A DNA stretch of 13,382 nt from assembly GCA_041659085.1 (NCBI GenBank), contig JBAZYZ010000016.1, positions 1-13,382 on the forward strand, in the 5' to 3' direction. Source of the stretch: JBAZYZ01 sp041659085. Lineage in GTDB: Bacteria; Patescibacteriota; Minisyncoccia; Phycocordibacterales; VMEP01. The translations under genes were made by a program, and so were the position numbers. Shown here in pieces: positions 12,336 through 13,382 of this stretch; within the stretch, counting starts at the first letter, position 1, and the number at the start of each line of letters is the position of its first letter. Under the pieces are notes generated by a model, which was given only the letters and a program-made list of their open reading frames with translations, was not told the DNA's origin and did no database searches.

Positions 12336-13382
12336 ATGTCCAATTTTTATAACAACTCCATTTTTTGGATTGAGGTTGAAAAAGTTAAACCGAATCCCTA
12401 TCAACCACGCCGTGAATTTGACGAAGCGCGACTTCGCGACCTTGCCGATTCCATCCGTCAGTATGGAGTCCTCCAGCCTCTTGTGGTAACAAGAAAAGAA
12501 GTTGAAAAACCGGATGGAGGTCTTGCCGTCGAATACGAGCTCATCGCCGGGGAACGTCGCCTTAGAGCCTCCAAACTTGCCGGAATCGCCCAGGTACCGG
12601 TTCTGATACGTTCTACCGAAGATGACGCCAAGACAAAACTTGAACTAGCCATAATTGAGAACTTACAGCGCGAAGATTTAAATGCCGTTGACCGCGCCAA
12701 GGCGTTTGCCCGCTTGGTGGAAGAATTCGGTTTCAAACACGCGCAAATTGCGCAGAAAATAGGGAAGAGCCGCGAATATGTTTCTAACACCGTTCGCATA
12801 CTAACTCTTCCGGAAGAGATATTACAGGCGTTGTCGGAAGGCAAGATTTCTGAAGGTCACACCCGTCCGCTCATGATGTTGGACACGCGCAAAGAGGAGC
12901 AAATCACGTTGTTCAAAGAAATTGTGTTCAAAAAGATGACTGTCAGAGAAGCGGAGAGGATTGCCCGCCGGGTCGCTCACGACCGCGCCAGGAAAGTTGA
13001 AGAAGTGACGCCCGAAATGCTTGATATTGAGGAAAAGCTTGCTGAAACGCTCGGCACGCGTGTCCAGATAGAAAGAAAGCCGGTGGGAGGAAAACTTATC
13101 ATTGATTTCTTTTCCGAGCGCGACCTTGAAAGCATTCTCAATCTGGTCAAAGGTAACAAAAAAGACCCGAATGAGATGCTTAATAATTATATTGCCGGGA
13201 AAGTCGCGGCAAAAGAACCGGTTTCGGGAGCCGCGCTTGAGGAAAGCAGTAAGAACGTTCCCGTCTCGGAAGAAATTTCCCCCGGTACTGATTCTGCGGA
13301 AATCTTGGACGACCGCTCCATAGAAGAGAAAAAAGATGATGAGGAAGACGAAGATTTATATAACGAGATCGGAAGAGCACAC
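12336..13382 (+). CDS. parB: Chromosome-partitioning protein ParB, 3' end lost in adapter
   Basis: ParB binds parS sites near the origin, spreads as a CTP-dependent clamp and works with ParA in chromosome segregation. Visible parts: N-terminal ParB/Srx domain with NPYQPRREFDEARLRDLA and QYGVLQPLVV; nucleotide-binding motifs GERRLRA and IIENLQREDLNAVDRA; a helix-turn-helix with IAQKIGKSREYVSNTVRIL followed by LSEGKISEGHTRPLM; and a C-terminal dimerisation segment (GTRVQIERKPVGGKLIIDFF). About 80 residues beyond it form a Glu/Asp/Ser/Lys-rich, very acidic tail, longer than in most ParBs. No stop codon occurs: the last residues (IGRAH) are encoded by adapter sequence from 13366 on, so the natural end is unknown. 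No parA is in the window, and I did not find a clear parS palindrome. The start is the first ATG after a TATAAT; there is no Shine-Dalgarno. Confidence 0.93.
   Translation, partial: MSNFYNNSIFWIEVEKVKPNPYQPRREFDEARLRDLADSIRQYGVLQPLVVTRKEVEKPDGGLAVEYELIAGERRLRASKLAGIAQVPVLIRSTEDDAKTKLELAIIENLQREDLNAVDRAKAFARLVEEFGFKHAQIAQKIGKSREYVSNTVRILTLPEEILQALSEGKISEGHTRPLMMLDTRKEEQITLFKEIVFKKMTVREAERIARRVAHDRARKVEEVTPEMLDIEEKLAETLGTRVQIERKPVGGKLIIDFFSERDLESILNLVKGNKKDPNEMLNNYIAGKVAAKEPVSGAALEESSKNVPVSEEISPGTDSAEILDDRSIEEKKDDEEDEDLYNEIGRAH
13366..13382 (+). other. Illumina TruSeq adapter remnant
   Basis: The last 17 bases, AGATCGGAAGAGCACAC, are identical to the start of the Illumina TruSeq read 1 adapter. 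They are not genomic. The contig end therefore reflects an untrimmed read, and the end of parB is artificial. Confidence 0.95.

Noticed and set aside
12458..12844. 128-residue open frame on the - strand inside parB
   Set aside because: It lies opposite a well-conserved ParB coding region and its serine-rich translation is a typical antisense shadow.
1..13382. Alternative genetic code with TGA as Gly (code 25)
   Set aside because: The gene at 10376 ends in TGA, other genes need no TGA readthrough, and the tRNA-Trp is standard.
1..13382. CRISPR array, insertion sequence, prophage or toxin-antitoxin pair
   Set aside because: No regularly spaced repeats, transposase or integrase motifs, phage genes or small paired toxin-like frames were seen.

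Overview
This window looks like a contig, or contig end, from a Candidate Phyla Radiation (Patescibacteria, probably Parcubacteria-like) genome. The reasons are indirect. Genes are short and tightly packed, most start codons lack a Shine-Dalgarno sequence, and the superoxide dismutase is of the archaeal type. There is a GspG-like prepilin, isolated tRNA genes lie between short transcription units, and several proteins match no family I recognise. TGA is used as a stop codon and tRNA-Trp has a CCA anticodon, so nothing suggests the recoded SR1/Gracilibacteria code. No phage, transposase or CRISPR array is visible. The window starts inside a gene. It ends in 17 bases identical to an Illumina TruSeq adapter, so the right edge is an assembly artefact.

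Layout, left to right. (1) 1-2172, + strand: a 5'-truncated cysteine desulfurase, an Fe/Mn superoxide dismutase and a membrane-anchored trypsin-fold protein that has lost its catalytic triad. They sit close together, probably in one transcription unit with a redox and protein-quality theme. (2) 2231-5042: a textbook promoter, a large two-ATPase Clp protein combining a ClpB-type middle domain with a ClpC/ClpA-type ClpP-docking loop, and a bidirectional terminator. (3) 5061-6838, - strand: a DMT/EamA-type membrane transporter followed after 8 bases by a 306-residue protein of unknown function with a putative zinc site and a His cluster. (4) 6897-8061, + strand: a promoter, a leader with three short hairpins, the only strong Shine-Dalgarno of the window, a membrane protein of unknown function, and a terminator. 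(5) 8082-9876: promoter, tRNA-Tyr(GTA), a PHP-family phosphoesterase starting 7 bases after the tRNA, then a type IV prepilin and its terminator. (6) 9984-11092: rpmG (L33), terminator, tRNA-Trp(CCA) and a membrane protein, again starting 7 bases after the tRNA. (7) 11102-12013, - strand: miaA. (8) 12047-13382, + strand: tRNA-Leu(CAA), a long terminator hairpin, an unexplained structured block related to the tRNA T-arm, a second terminator, and parB running into the adapter.

Themes. Three tRNAs (Tyr, Trp, Leu-CAA) lie in the same window as miaA, and all three carry the A36-A37-A38 sequence that MiaA recognises. Three genes have a -10-like hexamer placed to start transcription at or next to the ATG, and two more have an ATG 7 bases after a tRNA 3' end. 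Very short or absent leaders may therefore be common here. The observations most worth checking are the ClpB/ClpC-like chimera, the dead trypsin-fold protein, and the structured block beside tRNA-Leu.
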